From: an uncultured Prochlorococcus sp.
GTDB taxonomy: Bacteria > Cyanobacteriota > Cyanobacteriia > PCC-6307 > Cyanobiaceae
Length of the DNA: 64,000 bases
Direction of reading: 5' to 3'
Assembly: GCA_902595175.1 (NCBI GenBank)
Contig: CACJPB010000004.1
Span: forward strand, 1-64,000
Part shown: piece by piece, positions 42,599 to 51,197 of the stretch
Numbering within the stretch: the first letter of the stretch is position 1
How the letters are laid out: each line of letters opens with the position of its first letter
Position numbers and translations under genes: made by a program
Notes under the pieces: generated by a model
Databases searched by the model: none
Told to the model about the DNA's origin: nothing
What the model saw: only the letters and a program-made list of their open reading frames with translations

Positions 42599-42949
42599 AT
42601 GTTACGTTCAATCTTTGCAGGGTTATTTGCAATAGTTTTAACTCTAGGTCTAGGTATTTCATCAGTTTCAGCTAAGACTGTTGAAGTAAAACTCGGAACG
42701 GATGCTGGAATGCTTGCATTTGAACCAAGTACAATAACCATTAGTGCTGGTGATACAGTTAAATTTGTCAATAATAAACTTGCCCCTCACAATGCTGTTT
42801 TTGATGGGCATGAGGAATTAAGTCATGCGGACCTAGCTTTTGCTCCAGGAGAGTCCTGGGAAGAAACATTTGATACTGCTGGAACTTATGATTACTATTG
42901 CGAGCCACACAGAGGCGCTGGAATGGTAGGTAAAGTTATTGTTGAATAA
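42599..42949 (+). CDS. petE: Plastocyanin
   Basis: This soluble thylakoid-lumen copper protein carries electrons from cytochrome b6f to photosystem I. I use the ATG at 42599 (116 residues). The open frame extends 16 codons upstream to a TTG, but that stretch covers the promoter-like bases. A signal peptide ends at SVSA (residue 25), giving a 91-residue mature protein. All four copper ligands are present: H64 in APHNAVF, then C101, H104 and M109 in [10 protein letters not shown]. It has a separate upstream promoter candidate and lies just before clpB. Confidence 0.96.
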   Translation: MLRSIFAGLFAIVLTLGLGISSVSAKTVEVKLGTDAGMLAFEPSTITISAGDTVKFVNNKLAPHNAVFDGHEELSHADLAFAPGESWEETFDTAGTYDYYCEPHRGAGMVGKVIVE

Positions 42950-42975
42950 ATTTTCTAAATAGTTATACACTCTTT

Positions 42976-43005
42976 TTGACTTAATATTAATTAGGGTCAT
43001 ATTAA
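42976..43005 (+). promoter_or_regulatory. Candidate clpB promoter
   Basis: A TTGACT hexamer (42976-42981) lies 17-18 bp before an ATATTA/TATTAA block (42999-43005) in the short petE-clpB gap. The spacing suits a sigma-70 promoter with a leader of roughly 5-10 nt to the ATG at 43017. No heat-shock inverted repeat of the CIRCE type is visible. Confidence 0.4.
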
Positions 43006-43016
43006 AATTTTGATTG

Positions 43017-45599
43017 ATGAAAATAGTTCCAAGCGAATTCTCAAATTCTGCTTGGAACTATTTTATTTTTGCTAAAGAAATTGCTTATAAAAATTATCAA
43101 CAAAACGTAGACTCTGATAATTTATTATTAGCTCTTATAAAAGAGGACAATATTACAAAAAATATTTTAAAAAAAAATAATGTAAATCTAAAAGATCTTG
43201 AGAGGGAAATAATTTCTTCATTAAATGCGAAGGCAAAAATGAAAAATAAACAAGAAAATTTATATATTGGTGAGACTCTTCACAAAATATTTTTGAAGGC
43301 AAATTTTATTAAAAATACTTTAAATGATGTAGTGATATCAACAGAACACTTAGTTTACGGTTTCACTTATGATAATAATTATGGATTTCAAATTTTAAAT
43401 CAAAAAGGTATTCCAGAATTTCTTGAAATTATAAAGAAAATGAAGTCAGATCCGGCAGTAAAAAATGAATTTAATAGTTCTAATGAGTCTTTGGAAAAAT
43501 ATGGTATTGATCTAACTCAATCTGCACGAGATGGGATTTTAGACCCAGTTATTGGTAGGGATGAAGAGATTAGAAGAACAATTCAAATATTGAGTAGAAG
43601 AACAAAAAATAATCCAGTTCTTATTGGAGAACCTGGGGTTGGCAAAACAGCAATTGTAGAGGGGTTAGCTCAAAGAATTATTAATGGCGATGTACCTTCT
43701 GCGCTACAAGATAGGAAACTAATTTCATTAGATATGGGTTCACTTTTAGCTGGAGCAAAATATCGTGGAGAATTTGAAGAAAGAATAAAAAATATTCTAA
43801 AGAAAGTTAAAGAATCAGAAGGTAAGATTATTCTTTTTATTGATGAAATCCATACGGTAGTGGGTGCAGGCGCTAGTGGAGGTTCTTTAGATGCAAGCAA
43901 CCTATTAAAACCAATGCTTGCGAGAGGAGAACTTAGATGTATAGGTGCTACAACTATTAATGAACATAAACAAAATATAGAAAAAGATCCTGCTTTAGAA
44001 CGAAGATTTCAAAAGATAAAAGTTGATGCTCCTTCAATAAATGATACTGTTTCAATTTTAAGAGGATTGAGGGAAAGATACGAAGTTCATCATAGTGTGA
44101 GAATTTCTGATAATGCTTTAGTTGCTGCTGCAACCCTTAGCGAAAGATATATTAACGATAGATTTCTTCCTGACAAAGCAATAGATCTAATCGATGAAGC
44201 AGCCTCAAGATTAAACATGGTCATAACTTCCAAACCTGAAGAAATTGATGAAATTGATCGAAAAGTTCTACAGTTTGAGATGGAAAAATTATCTTTAAAA
44301 AGAGAAACGGATGATTTTTCTATAGAAAGATTAAAAAAAATCAATAATGAACTTATATCCCTTAAAGATAGACAGGCGGAATTAGGCGCTAAATGGAAAA
44401 AAGAAAAAGATGAAATTGACGAGATTAGCACCATAAAAGAGGAAATTGAATCTGTTCAGTTGCAAATAGATCAAGCCAAAAGGAGTTTTGACCTAAACAA
44501 AGCAGCAGAATTAGAATTTGGAACTTTAAATTCTTTGCAAAAAAAATTGAGAGTAAAAAGTGAGTCTCTAGTAAATTCCCAAAAAAATGGAGATACAATT
44601 CTTTTAAGACAAGAGGTAACTTTTGATGATATTGCAGAAGTTGTCTCAAAGTGGACCTCTATTCCAGTTCAGAACTTAAACCAGTCAGAAAAAGATAAAC
44701 TCTTGAGCCTCGAGTCAATCCTCAAAGAAAAAATTATTGGTCAAGATAGTGCAATTAAGGCTGTTGCAGATTCCATTAAGAGGTCAAGGACTGGTCTAAA
44801 TGATCCAAGTAAGCCATTAGCCAGTTTTCTCTTTTTAGGTCCAACTGGTGTTGGGAAAACAGAGCTAAGTAAAGTAACAGCCAAAATAATATTCGATTCA
44901 AATTCTTCAATTACAAGACTGGATATGTCTGAATATATGGAAAAGCATTCAGTGAGCAAAATTATAGGTGCGCCTCCTGGATATTTAGGATTCGAATCAG
45001 GCGGTCAACTAACTGAAGCTGTACGCAAAAATCCTTATTCATTAATACTCCTAGATGAAATAGAGAAAGCTCACAAAGATATTTTAGATATTCTCTTACA
45101 GGTTCTTGATGATGGAATCATTACTGATGGTCAAGGTCGTACAATCAATTTCAAAAATTCAATCATTGTTCTCACAAGTAATTTAGGAAGTCAATCTATA
45201 AATGATTTATCAGTCAGAAAAGAAGATACAAATGAAATTAAAAAAGTTGTAGATAAAGAAATTAAAAAATTTTTCAAGCCTGAGTTTTTAAATCGACTTG
45301 ATGAAATAGTTATTTTTAATAATTTAGAATTAAATGACATAAAAGAAATTGCAAAAATACAGCTTCAACATTTAGAAAAAAGACTTAACAAAAAAAACTT
45401 AAAATTCAAAATTACGGATGAAGCAATTAACCAACTTGTCGAAAATAGTTTCGATCATGCCTTTGGTGCAAGGCCTTTAAAAAGAATTATTCAAAAACAA
45501 ATTGAGACAAAAATTTCAAATAATATATTGAATAATCATTACCTTAATAAAGAAGAGATTAATATATATCTGGTTAATGGAGAGATAAATGTTGATTAA
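43017..45599 (+). CDS. clpB: ClpB-type AAA+ disaggregase
   Basis: This ATP-driven hexamer pulls apart protein aggregates with the DnaK system. I place the start at the ATG at 43017 (860 residues) rather than the adjoining TTG. An N-terminal Clp_N repeat domain (1-145) is followed by NBD1 with Walker A GEPGVGKT at 204-211 and LFIDEIHTVVGAG. A full coiled-coil middle domain (about 400-540) distinguishes ClpB from ClpA/ClpC, and NBD2 has GPTGVGKT at 608-615 and LLDEIEKAHKD. No ClpP-binding loop motif is evident. Picocyanobacteria usually have more than one ClpB, and this may be the second copy. Confidence 0.9.
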   Translation: MKIVPSEFSNSAWNYFIFAKEIAYKNYQQNVDSDNLLLALIKEDNITKNILKKNNVNLKDLEREIISSLNAKAKMKNKQENLYIGETLHKIFLKANFIKNTLNDVVISTEHLVYGFTYDNNYGFQILNQKGIPEFLEIIKKMKSDPAVKNEFNSSNESLEKYGIDLTQSARDGILDPVIGRDEEIRRTIQILSRRTKNNPVLIGEPGVGKTAIVEGLAQRIINGDVPSALQDRKLISLDMGSLLAGAKYRGEFEERIKNILKKVKESEGKIILFIDEIHTVVGAGASGGSLDASNLLKPMLARGELRCIGATTINEHKQNIEKDPALERRFQKIKVDAPSINDTVSILRGLRERYEVHHSVRISDNALVAAATLSERYINDRFLPDKAIDLIDEAASRLNMVITSKPEEIDEIDRKVLQFEMEKLSLKRETDDFSIERLKKINNELISLKDRQAELGAKWKKEKDEIDEISTIKEEIESVQLQIDQAKRSFDLNKAAELEFGTLNSLQKKLRVKSESLVNSQKNGDTILLRQEVTFDDIAEVVSKWTSIPVQNLNQSEKDKLLSLESILKEKIIGQDSAIKAVADSIKRSRTGLNDPSKPLASFLFLGPTGVGKTELSKVTAKIIFDSNSSITRLDMSEYMEKHSVSKIIGAPPGYLGFESGGQLTEAVRKNPYSLILLDEIEKAHKDILDILLQVLDDGIITDGQGRTINFKNSIIVLTSNLGSQSINDLSVRKEDTNEIKKVVDKEIKKFFKPEFLNRLDEIVIFNNLELNDIKEIAKIQLQHLEKRLNKKNLKFKITDEAINQLVENSFDHAFGARPLKRIIQKQIETKISNNILNNHYLNKEEINIYLVNGEINVD

Positions 45600-45647
45600 A
45601 TATCTAATTAAAGAATTCTATATGACTTTAAAATTCACAACTTTAAT

Positions 45648-46118
45648 CTAAGATTTGAACCAATCAGGAATTTCCTCAAAACTTGCTTTATTCGATTTAT
45701 TTTCTTTTGATTCTGTTTTCCAACAACATGTTCTGCCCTTATCCTTATCCTGTAAGTATTCATTAGCCCATCTCCAAATTAATTCAGAGGTGAACTCCAT
45801 TCCCACATTATCCATAATTCTCAGATCTAAGGCATCTAAGTCATGTAATTTTTCCCAATAATTCAGCAAAGGGTCATCTTTATTTATTAGAAAAGTATGG
45901 TCAAATTGGTCCTTTAATCTATTTTCTAGGGGCTTGAGGCTTGAAAAATCGACAACAAAACCATTTAGGTCTAATTTTTTTGCAGTGAACCAAAAGGTGA
46001 ATGATCTTGAATATCCATGCACAAATCTGCAGTGGCCTTCATGACGCCATTGCCTATGTGAACAGGGAAAATCCTCGTAACTTTTGCTGCATGAAAATTT
46101 CAGAGAATGAATATACAT
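45648..46118 (-). CDS. 6-pyruvoyl-tetrahydropterin/6-carboxytetrahydropterin synthase family protein
   Basis: This 156-residue protein of the QueD/PTPS fold has the family pattern: H21 in CSHRQWRHEG, the catalytic cysteine C30 and H34 in HCRFVHGYS (numbered from the ATG at 46118), GFVVDFSSLKPLE, FDHTFLIN and NVGMEFTSELIW. In canonical members the zinc site is H...HGH; here the last histidine is tyrosine (HGY). The C-terminus is longer than E. coli QueD, with GRTCCWKTES. Substrate and metal state are therefore unclear. It is convergent with clpB. Confidence 0.8.
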   Translation of the reverse strand: MYIHSLKFSCSKSYEDFPCSHRQWRHEGHCRFVHGYSRSFTFWFTAKKLDLNGFVVDFSSLKPLENRLKDQFDHTFLINKDDPLLNYWEKLHDLDALDLRIMDNVGMEFTSELIWRWANEYLQDKDKGRTCCWKTESKENKSNKASFEEIPDWFKS

Positions 46119-46181
46119 CAATTAACTGTTAGGATAATTTTTAATAAAACACATTGAGTAGGATTTAACATAACGAACATA

Positions 46182-46841
46182 ATGACTTATTCAACTAATT
46201 TTTCGATAGAGGATCTACGCTTTGATAATTATGGATTAATCCCTGCAATAGCACAAGATTGGCTTGACGGATCAATTCTTATGCTTGCTTGGATGAACAA
46301 AGAATCTTTGACAATGACACTTGAAACCAAAAACGTTCATTATTGGAGTAGATCAAGATCCGAAATTTGGAGAAAAGGAGCTACAAGTGGAAGTACCCAA
46401 ATACTAAAGGAGATAAGATTCGACTGCGATAATGATGCACTAATACTTTTGATTGAACAAAATGGTTCAGGAGCATGTCACACTGGGGAAAAAAGTTGTT
46501 TTTTCAACGAAATCAAAATTAATCAAAGTGATAAAAAAGAGAAAAAAACAACTCCCTTCTCAAATATTTGCTCTGAATTATTCAATACAATTTACGAAAG
46601 ATCAATAAATCCATCAGAAAAAAGTTACACAAATCATTTATTAACAAAAGGTAGTAATACTATTTTGAAAAAAATAGGAGAGGAATCTGCAGAGTTTATA
46701 ATGGCTTGCAAAGATAATGATAAAAATTCAATTTCAAGTGAAGCTGCTGATTTAATTTATCATTTGCAGGTAGCCCTTATGTATAAAGGGGTTGAGTGGA
46801 GAGATGTACTTGCTGTTCTAGAATCAAGAAAAAAAAATTAA
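46182..46841 (+). CDS. hisIE: Bifunctional phosphoribosyl-AMP cyclohydrolase / phosphoribosyl-ATP pyrophosphatase
   Basis: The protein carries out the second and third steps of histidine synthesis. The 219-residue fusion has HisI (about 1-115) with IAQDWLDGSILMLAWMNKES, YWSRSRSEIWRKG and the cysteine-rich GSGACHTGEKSCFF. HisE (about 125-219) has GEESAEFIMACKDND and EAADLIYHLQVAL. This fusion is standard in many bacteria. It stands alone here; hisG is at the far end of the window. Confidence 0.95.
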   Translation: MTYSTNFSIEDLRFDNYGLIPAIAQDWLDGSILMLAWMNKESLTMTLETKNVHYWSRSRSEIWRKGATSGSTQILKEIRFDCDNDALILLIEQNGSGACHTGEKSCFFNEIKINQSDKKEKKTTPFSNICSELFNTIYERSINPSEKSYTNHLLTKGSNTILKKIGEESAEFIMACKDNDKNSISSEAADLIYHLQVALMYKGVEWRDVLAVLESRKKN

Positions 46842-46893
46842 ATAATGAAAATTTATAATTTTTGATTTTTTAACCTAAAATTTTAAAAAATAA

Positions 46894-46953
46894 TGTTAAT
46901 TAACTAATTAATAATTATTAATTTATTATTAATTAATTATTAATTAATTATTA
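46894..46953. repeat. AT-only palindromic/tandem repeat between hisIE and the sigma factor gene
   Basis: This 60-bp stretch is almost entirely A and T. It has several overlapping TTAATTAA palindromes and ends in two and a half perfect copies of an 11-bp unit, TTATTAATTAA (46926-46936, 46937-46947, then six bases). Just before it, at 46848-46862, an AAAATT-TAT-AATTTT hairpin followed by T-runs could weakly end the hisIE transcript. The repeat is immediately upstream of the sigma-factor promoter region. Confidence 0.7.
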
Positions 46954-47012
46954 CATGTATGGCTTATTACTGAATTGACTATAAGTTAAATATATTAACA
47001 ATGAGGTAAATC

Positions 47013-47936
47013 GTGAGTTCATTAAGCGATTTTCTTGGGGAAATAGGTCGTCATCAACTTTTGACTCCCGAAAGAGAACTCACAATGGGCAGAAAAGTCC
47101 AAGAAATGGTTGTACTTGTTAATAGATGTCAAGCAGCAGGAGGGAAAGGCCCCGCTTGTGAATACTCCTTAGCTGAGAGAAAGAAGATAAAAATTGGTGA
47201 AAAAGCGAAAAACGAGATGATTACAGCCAACCTAAGACTAGTTGTCAACCTAGCCAAGAGATACCAAGGGAAAGGATTAGAGTTACTGGACTTAATTCAG
47301 GAGGGAACATTAGGTCTTACAAGGGCCGTAGAAAAATATGATCCATCTAGAGGACATAGATTTTCTACCTATGCTTATTGGTGGATTAGGCAAGGTTTAA
47401 ATAGAGCATTGTCGACTCAAAGTAGAACGATAAGGATCCCAGTTAACATTAATGAAAAACTTACAAAACTAAGATCAGCGAAATCAAAGCTTATGCAACT
47501 TAAGGGTATTCCACCTACTAGTGATGAGCTAGCTGAAGAAATGAAAATAACCAAAGAGGAAATTGACGAACTCCTTTCTTGTGAATTGAGAAGCATCACT
47601 GTTAGTCTCCAAGGTACTGTTAAATCAAAATCAGATCCTTCCGAGTTAGTTGATATTCTTCCAAGTGATCAAACTCCCCCAATGGAATTAGCCGAATTAG
47701 CCGAAAGAACAGCCTCGGCTTGGAAGTTATTAGATAAAGCTAATTTAACTGAGAAAGAAAGAAAGATAGTAAGCTTAAGATTTGGTTTAGACGGCTCAAA
47801 TGAATGGAGAACTTTAGCTGAAGTTGCAAGACATATGAGTTGTAGCAGGGAATATTGCCGACAAGTTGTTCAACGTGCTTTAAGAAAACTTAGAAAAGCA
47901 GGAATACAGAATGGATTAGTTGATAGTATTAGCTAA
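47013..47936 (+). CDS. Group 2 RNA polymerase sigma-70 factor
   Basis: This is an alternative, non-essential type sigma factor of the primary-like class. The 307-residue protein starts at GTG (47013) with region 1.2 (SSLSDFLGEIGRHQLLTPERE). Region 2 follows (NLRLVVNLAKRYQGKGLELLDLIQEG and GHRFSTYAYWWIRQGLNRAL), then region 3 (ELAEEMKITKEEIDEL) and the region 4 helix-turn-helix (RTLAEVARHMSCSREYCRQVVQRALRKLR). The region 4 HTH deviates somewhat from primary sigma (HMSCSREYCRQ). It probably responds to light, nutrient or stress cues. Two small genes follow closely. Confidence 0.92.
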   Translation: MSSLSDFLGEIGRHQLLTPERELTMGRKVQEMVVLVNRCQAAGGKGPACEYSLAERKKIKIGEKAKNEMITANLRLVVNLAKRYQGKGLELLDLIQEGTLGLTRAVEKYDPSRGHRFSTYAYWWIRQGLNRALSTQSRTIRIPVNINEKLTKLRSAKSKLMQLKGIPPTSDELAEEMKITKEEIDELLSCELRSITVSLQGTVKSKSDPSELVDILPSDQTPPMELAELAERTASAWKLLDKANLTEKERKIVSLRFGLDGSNEWRTLAEVARHMSCSREYCRQVVQRALRKLRKAGIQNGLVDSIS

Positions 47937-47973
47937 AAATTCCATTAAAAATATTTAAATTTCATTTATAAGG

Positions 47974-48342
47974 ATGAAAGAGAATTACAAAACTCAAGAA
48001 AAAATCTATGATGCTGAAGTTCTAGAAAGTTCAACATTTGATAAAAATATCATTACCAAGATTCTTATTAACGCAGGAAGAACAATTGCCAAGCCTGCCT
48101 TAGAAGTTTTGGAGATGGCTTTAGATCCTTATACTCCAGCACAAGTAAGAGTTTCATTAATGGCTGCGCTAGCATATTTGATTATGCCATTTGATCTTTT
48201 CCCTGACTTTATGCCTTTAGTTGGTTTTAGTGATGATTTTGTAGCCCTCACAGCAGTACTCAGTATATGGAGCAAATATATGACTCCTTCAATAAGAGCA
48301 AGAGCAGAGAATAAGCTTAATAAGTTATTTCCTTTTTATTGA
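47974..48342 (+). CDS. DUF1232 (YkvA family) small membrane protein
   Basis: This 122-residue protein has a DUF1232 domain in its second half: QVRVSLMAALAYLIMPFDLFPDFMPLVGFSDDFVALTAVL. The DLxPDFxPxxGxxDD pattern is diagnostic. There are two short hydrophobic helices. The function is unknown. It starts 37 bp after the sigma-factor gene, and its stop touches the next ATG (48342/48343), so all three may be one transcript. Confidence 0.85.
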   Translation: MKENYKTQEKIYDAEVLESSTFDKNIITKILINAGRTIAKPALEVLEMALDPYTPAQVRVSLMAALAYLIMPFDLFPDFMPLVGFSDDFVALTAVLSIWSKYMTPSIRARAENKLNKLFPFY

Positions 48343-48663
48343 ATGAGTAAATTATCTACACAGGAAGAAAAAGAACTCGTCTCCTTCATTAAAGATTGGT
48401 TAAAATTGCATGGATTTACCCAAAAAGACTTAGCAAATGAATTAAATATTAAATCAAGCAGAACCTCCGAGATTATTCTCAAAATTAAAGAATTATATAA
48501 AAAAGGCGGCATGTTCAACATCGCAAAAAATCTCATAAAGATTGAACAAAATTGGTTAAGCAATATCAAAAATGATTATCTAGAGACAAAACAAACACCA
48601 CCATATAATCAATTAGATATCGACTCTTTAGTAAATCAGATAAATCAAGATACTAGTAAATAA
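48343..48663 (+). CDS. Small helix-turn-helix protein
   Basis: This 106-residue protein has a predicted helix-turn-helix, KLHGFTQKDLANELNIKSSRTSEIILKIKELY (about 19-50). It is followed by helical KKGGMFNIAKNLIKIEQNWL and a polar tail. The pattern resembles XRE-type repressors, with TQKDLANEL as the first helix. It begins directly at the base after the DUF1232 stop. It is probably a DNA-binding regulator of unknown target. I found no closer family name. Confidence 0.65.
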   Translation: MSKLSTQEEKELVSFIKDWLKLHGFTQKDLANELNIKSSRTSEIILKIKELYKKGGMFNIAKNLIKIEQNWLSNIKNDYLETKQTPPYNQLDIDSLVNQINQDTSK

Positions 48664-48893
48664 AGATTTACTAAAACATTTTATTTTAATAAGCAATAAT
48701 CTCTAACTTAACAAAAAGATTTTAAAGAAATATATTACTCTTAAAAACTAACCTCTTAATAAATAAACATTGCTTTAATTTCTATATATAACTAAAGATT
48801 AAATTATTAATAAAGTATTTTGATAAATTTTTTCTAAAATAAATTTACTTTTATAAATAATATAAAATATCAAAAAATATTATAAATTTCTAT
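48664..48893. other. 230-bp AT-rich non-coding stretch
   Basis: The region between the HTH gene and the YCII gene is extremely AT-rich. I found no open frame with coding character, no hairpin with a G/C stem and no tRNA-like arms. It is unusually long for this compact region, so a small RNA or decayed gene cannot be excluded. Confidence 0.5.
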
Positions 48894-49163
48894 TCAAAAA
48901 GCCTGAATCCATGGATAAATATCATAATTAGTCCATATACCTTTTTCCCAATATATATCTTCCTCAATCAAATTTATTAATTGATTTTCATCATTAGCCT
49001 GAAAAATTCCAAACAAATATTTATTACATTTTGTTGGTCCTAAAGTAACTAAAATATCTCGATCTTTTAATTTTTTAAGTCTCTTAAGATGTTGTTCACG
49101 AAATGGTGTCCTTTTTATGATTGCATCTTCACAGTACTTTCCAAAAACTACAAACTTTTCCAT
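48894..49163 (-). CDS. YCII-related protein
   Basis: This 89-residue protein is of the YciI dimeric ferredoxin-like fold. I chose the ATG at 49163 (MEKFVVFGKYCEDAIIKR), which fits the family N-terminus; the longer frame adds 15 residues without a match. The family pattern is REQHLKRLKKLKDRDILVTLGP, with the likely active-site histidine in REQH. The role is not known. It lies divergent from the cyAbrB gene. Confidence 0.8.
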   Translation of the reverse strand: MEKFVVFGKYCEDAIIKRTPFREQHLKRLKKLKDRDILVTLGPTKCNKYLFGIFQANDENQLINLIEEDIYWEKGIWTNYDIYPWIQAF

Positions 49164-49261
49164 TTTTAGAGATAAATAATAGACTAAATACATTCTAAAT
49201 AATTGCATATATTACACACAAATTGCTATCTTAATTAAGGATAACTTTCTTTTAATTAATT

Positions 49262-49618
49262 ATGCTCACTGGTAGTGATCTTCTTTCAAAAGTTAAAGAG
49301 CTTGGTGATGTTAGTAAGTCAGACCTTGTTAGAGGTTGTGGATATGTTTCCATCAAAAAAAATGGGGGTGAACGCCTAAATTTCACCGCATTTTATGAAG
49401 CACTTCTAGAAGCAAAAGGAGTTAATCTTGGTGACTCTGGAATTGCAGGTATTGGCAAAGGAGGAAGAAAGCTAAGTTATATAGCAACAGTTCAAGGAAA
49501 CGGAAATCTTTTGATTGGTAAAGCATATACAGCACTTTTAGATTTAAAAGCTGGTGATGAATTTGAAATTAAGCTTGGGAAAAAACAAATAAGATTATTA
49601 CCTACAGAAGCATCCTAG
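49262..49618 (+). CDS. cyAbrB-family transcriptional regulator
   Basis: This 118-residue cyanobacterial AbrB-like DNA-binding protein resembles Synechocystis Sll0822/Sll0359, which regulate carbon and nitrogen genes. The N-terminal part (LTGSDLLSKVKELGDVSKSDLVRGCGYVS) is typical of cyAbrB. The AbrB-type beta segment is in the C-terminal half (GNLLIGKAYTALLDLKAGDEFEIKLGKKQIRLLP). It is transcribed away from the YCII gene and converges on trpA. Family assignment is strong; targets here are unknown. Confidence 0.88.
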   Translation: MLTGSDLLSKVKELGDVSKSDLVRGCGYVSIKKNGGERLNFTAFYEALLEAKGVNLGDSGIAGIGKGGRKLSYIATVQGNGNLLIGKAYTALLDLKAGDEFEIKLGKKQIRLLPTEAS

Positions 49619-49672
49619 AGAATAAACATAAATTTAATACTTAATCTTTGAAATTCCTAATTAGTTTTTTTA

Positions 49673-50533
49673 TCAATATTTCTCCTTGAATTTATTTTTT
49701 TGATCAGCAGCTAGACGCATGTCTTTACAAAATTCACCAATATTATCAACGACATCTTTTTCAGTTGAACTGGAAATTCGTTTTACAAATGCACTCCCAA
49801 TAATTACTCCATCTGCTCCCCAATCACGAACTCTATTAACATGATCAGGTGTGGATATCCCAAAACCAACAGCAATTGGATTAGGATTAACTTCTTTTAA
49901 TTTCGCAATAAGATTTTCTACTCTATTTTCCATTTTATTTCTCTCACCAGTGACACCTGTAACACTTACTAAATAAGTAAATCCTTTTGTATTATTAGAT
50001 ATTTTCTTCATTCTTTCTAAAGGAGTTGTTGGAGCCACCAATAAAATCAAGTCCATAGAATGGTTACTAACTATTTCAGAAAATTTATAAGCTTCCTCTA
50101 AAGGGAGATCAGGAATTATTAGTCCAGATACTCCAGCATTAGATGACATCTCACAAAAATATTCAAAGCCAAAGCATAATAAAGGGTTTAAGTAAGAAAA
50201 AAGTATGATGGGAATATTTAATTTACCTTTTAAAGACTCTAAAAGTGTAATTACTTTTCTTGGGTTAGTTCCTGACTTTAAGGCGCGAGAGGCCGCCACT
50301 TGAATAACAGGTCCGTCCGCGAGTGGATCACTGTATGGGATGCCCAATTCTATAAGGTCAGCTCCATTTTCTTGTAACTTTATTAAGATCTCAGACGTTA
50401 TTTCAATATTGGGGTCCCCAGCCATTATGAAAGGCATCAAAGCTAATTTTTTATTTTTTTTTAACTCACAAAACTTCTTATCTACTTTTGATAAAGATCC
50501 ATTTTTAGTAATTTGCATTTTTTTATCTTTCAT
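49673..50533 (-). CDS. trpA: Tryptophan synthase alpha subunit
   Basis: The enzyme cleaves indole-3-glycerol phosphate to indole, which passes to TrpB. The 286-residue (beta/alpha)8 protein has the catalytic glutamate E62 in ELGIPYSDP and the aspartate D73 in PLADGPVIQ. GLIIPDLPLEE, APTTPLERM and the phosphate loop GFGISTPDHV are also present. It starts with an ATG at 50533, 27 bp after the DUF3007 gene. trpB is not in this window. Confidence 0.95.
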   Translation of the reverse strand: MKDKKMQITKNGSLSKVDKKFCELKKNKKLALMPFIMAGDPNIEITSEILIKLQENGADLIELGIPYSDPLADGPVIQVAASRALKSGTNPRKVITLLESLKGKLNIPIILFSYLNPLLCFGFEYFCEMSSNAGVSGLIIPDLPLEEAYKFSEIVSNHSMDLILLVAPTTPLERMKKISNNTKGFTYLVSVTGVTGERNKMENRVENLIAKLKEVNPNPIAVGFGISTPDHVNRVRDWGADGVIIGSAFVKRISSSTEKDVVDNIGEFCKDMRLAADQKNKFKEKY

Positions 50534-50560
50534 GATTTTTAGATTTTGTGCTATGAAAAT

Positions 50561-50881
50561 TTATGGATTTTTTTCTAAATCTTCCATTAGTTTTTGCTGC
50601 TCTTCCTTTGACAACGAATTGAACTTGGTTTCTAGTTTATCATTAACAACTTTTTCATACTCTTTTCTATAACGCTTCCTTTGTTCCATAAAAGTCATTT
50701 TTCCATTTACAACTCTAAAAACATAAGATGCTACCCAAGTAATAACAATTAGAATTAGGATGCAACTTGAGAGAGTAGTGGCTGTAAAATTATCGAAACC
50801 AATTTGCGGTTCAAATTTATAACTAATTAATCCTATTAATGAAATAAATAAACCTATTTGTATAACTTTAACTTTAGTCAA
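50561..50881 (-). CDS. DUF3007 family membrane protein
   Basis: This 106-residue protein is of a family shared by cyanobacteria and plastids. Two N-terminal hydrophobic helices (about 5-22 and 35-55) are followed by YVFRVVNGKMTFMEQRKRYRKEYE and a charged, coiled-coil-like C-terminus (EEQQKLMEDLEKNP). It starts with TTG at 50881. It lies 4 bp downstream of ndhL, an arrangement that hints at a link to the NDH-1 complex. The function is unproven. Confidence 0.82.
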   Translation of the reverse strand: MTKVKVIQIGLFISLIGLISYKFEPQIGFDNFTATTLSSCILILIVITWVASYVFRVVNGKMTFMEQRKRYRKEYEKVVNDKLETKFNSLSKEEQQKLMEDLEKNP

Positions 50882-50885
50882 TTAT

Positions 50886-51119
50886 TTATCCTTTACCACT
50901 TCCTTTTAATCTGAGATTTAAAAATGGAGAAAATAAAATTAAACCTGGGAAGAAGAGAAATACAAGGCCATAAATTCCTAATCTTTCAAATTTGCCCATA
51001 ATATTCCATCTATTATTCATCCAATAAAATAATAATAATGGAATGATAAATAGATAGATAGAAATAATTCCAACATAAGCAATTAAAGTAGAGAATGAAT
51101 TATTGAAAAAACTTTCCAT
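50886..51119 (-). CDS. ndhL: NAD(P)H dehydrogenase (NDH-1) subunit NdhL
   Basis: This small thylakoid-membrane subunit of cyanobacterial NDH-1 was first found through its effect on inorganic carbon transport. The 77-residue protein has two membrane helices (about 11-31 and 47-66) with the conserved [20 protein letters not shown] between them and [17 protein letters not shown] at the end. The size and motif are characteristic. Transcription may start upstream of or at tRNA-Leu on the same strand. Confidence 0.92.
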   Translation of the reverse strand: MESFFNNSFSTLIAYVGIISIYLFIIPLLLFYWMNNRWNIMGKFERLGIYGLVFLFFPGLILFSPFLNLRLKGSGKG

Positions 51120-51197
51120 TTTAATTTATGGTTGCTTAGTTAAAACATAACAACTATTGGAAGTTATCGTCAAAACTAAAAATAAATAATTAAACAA

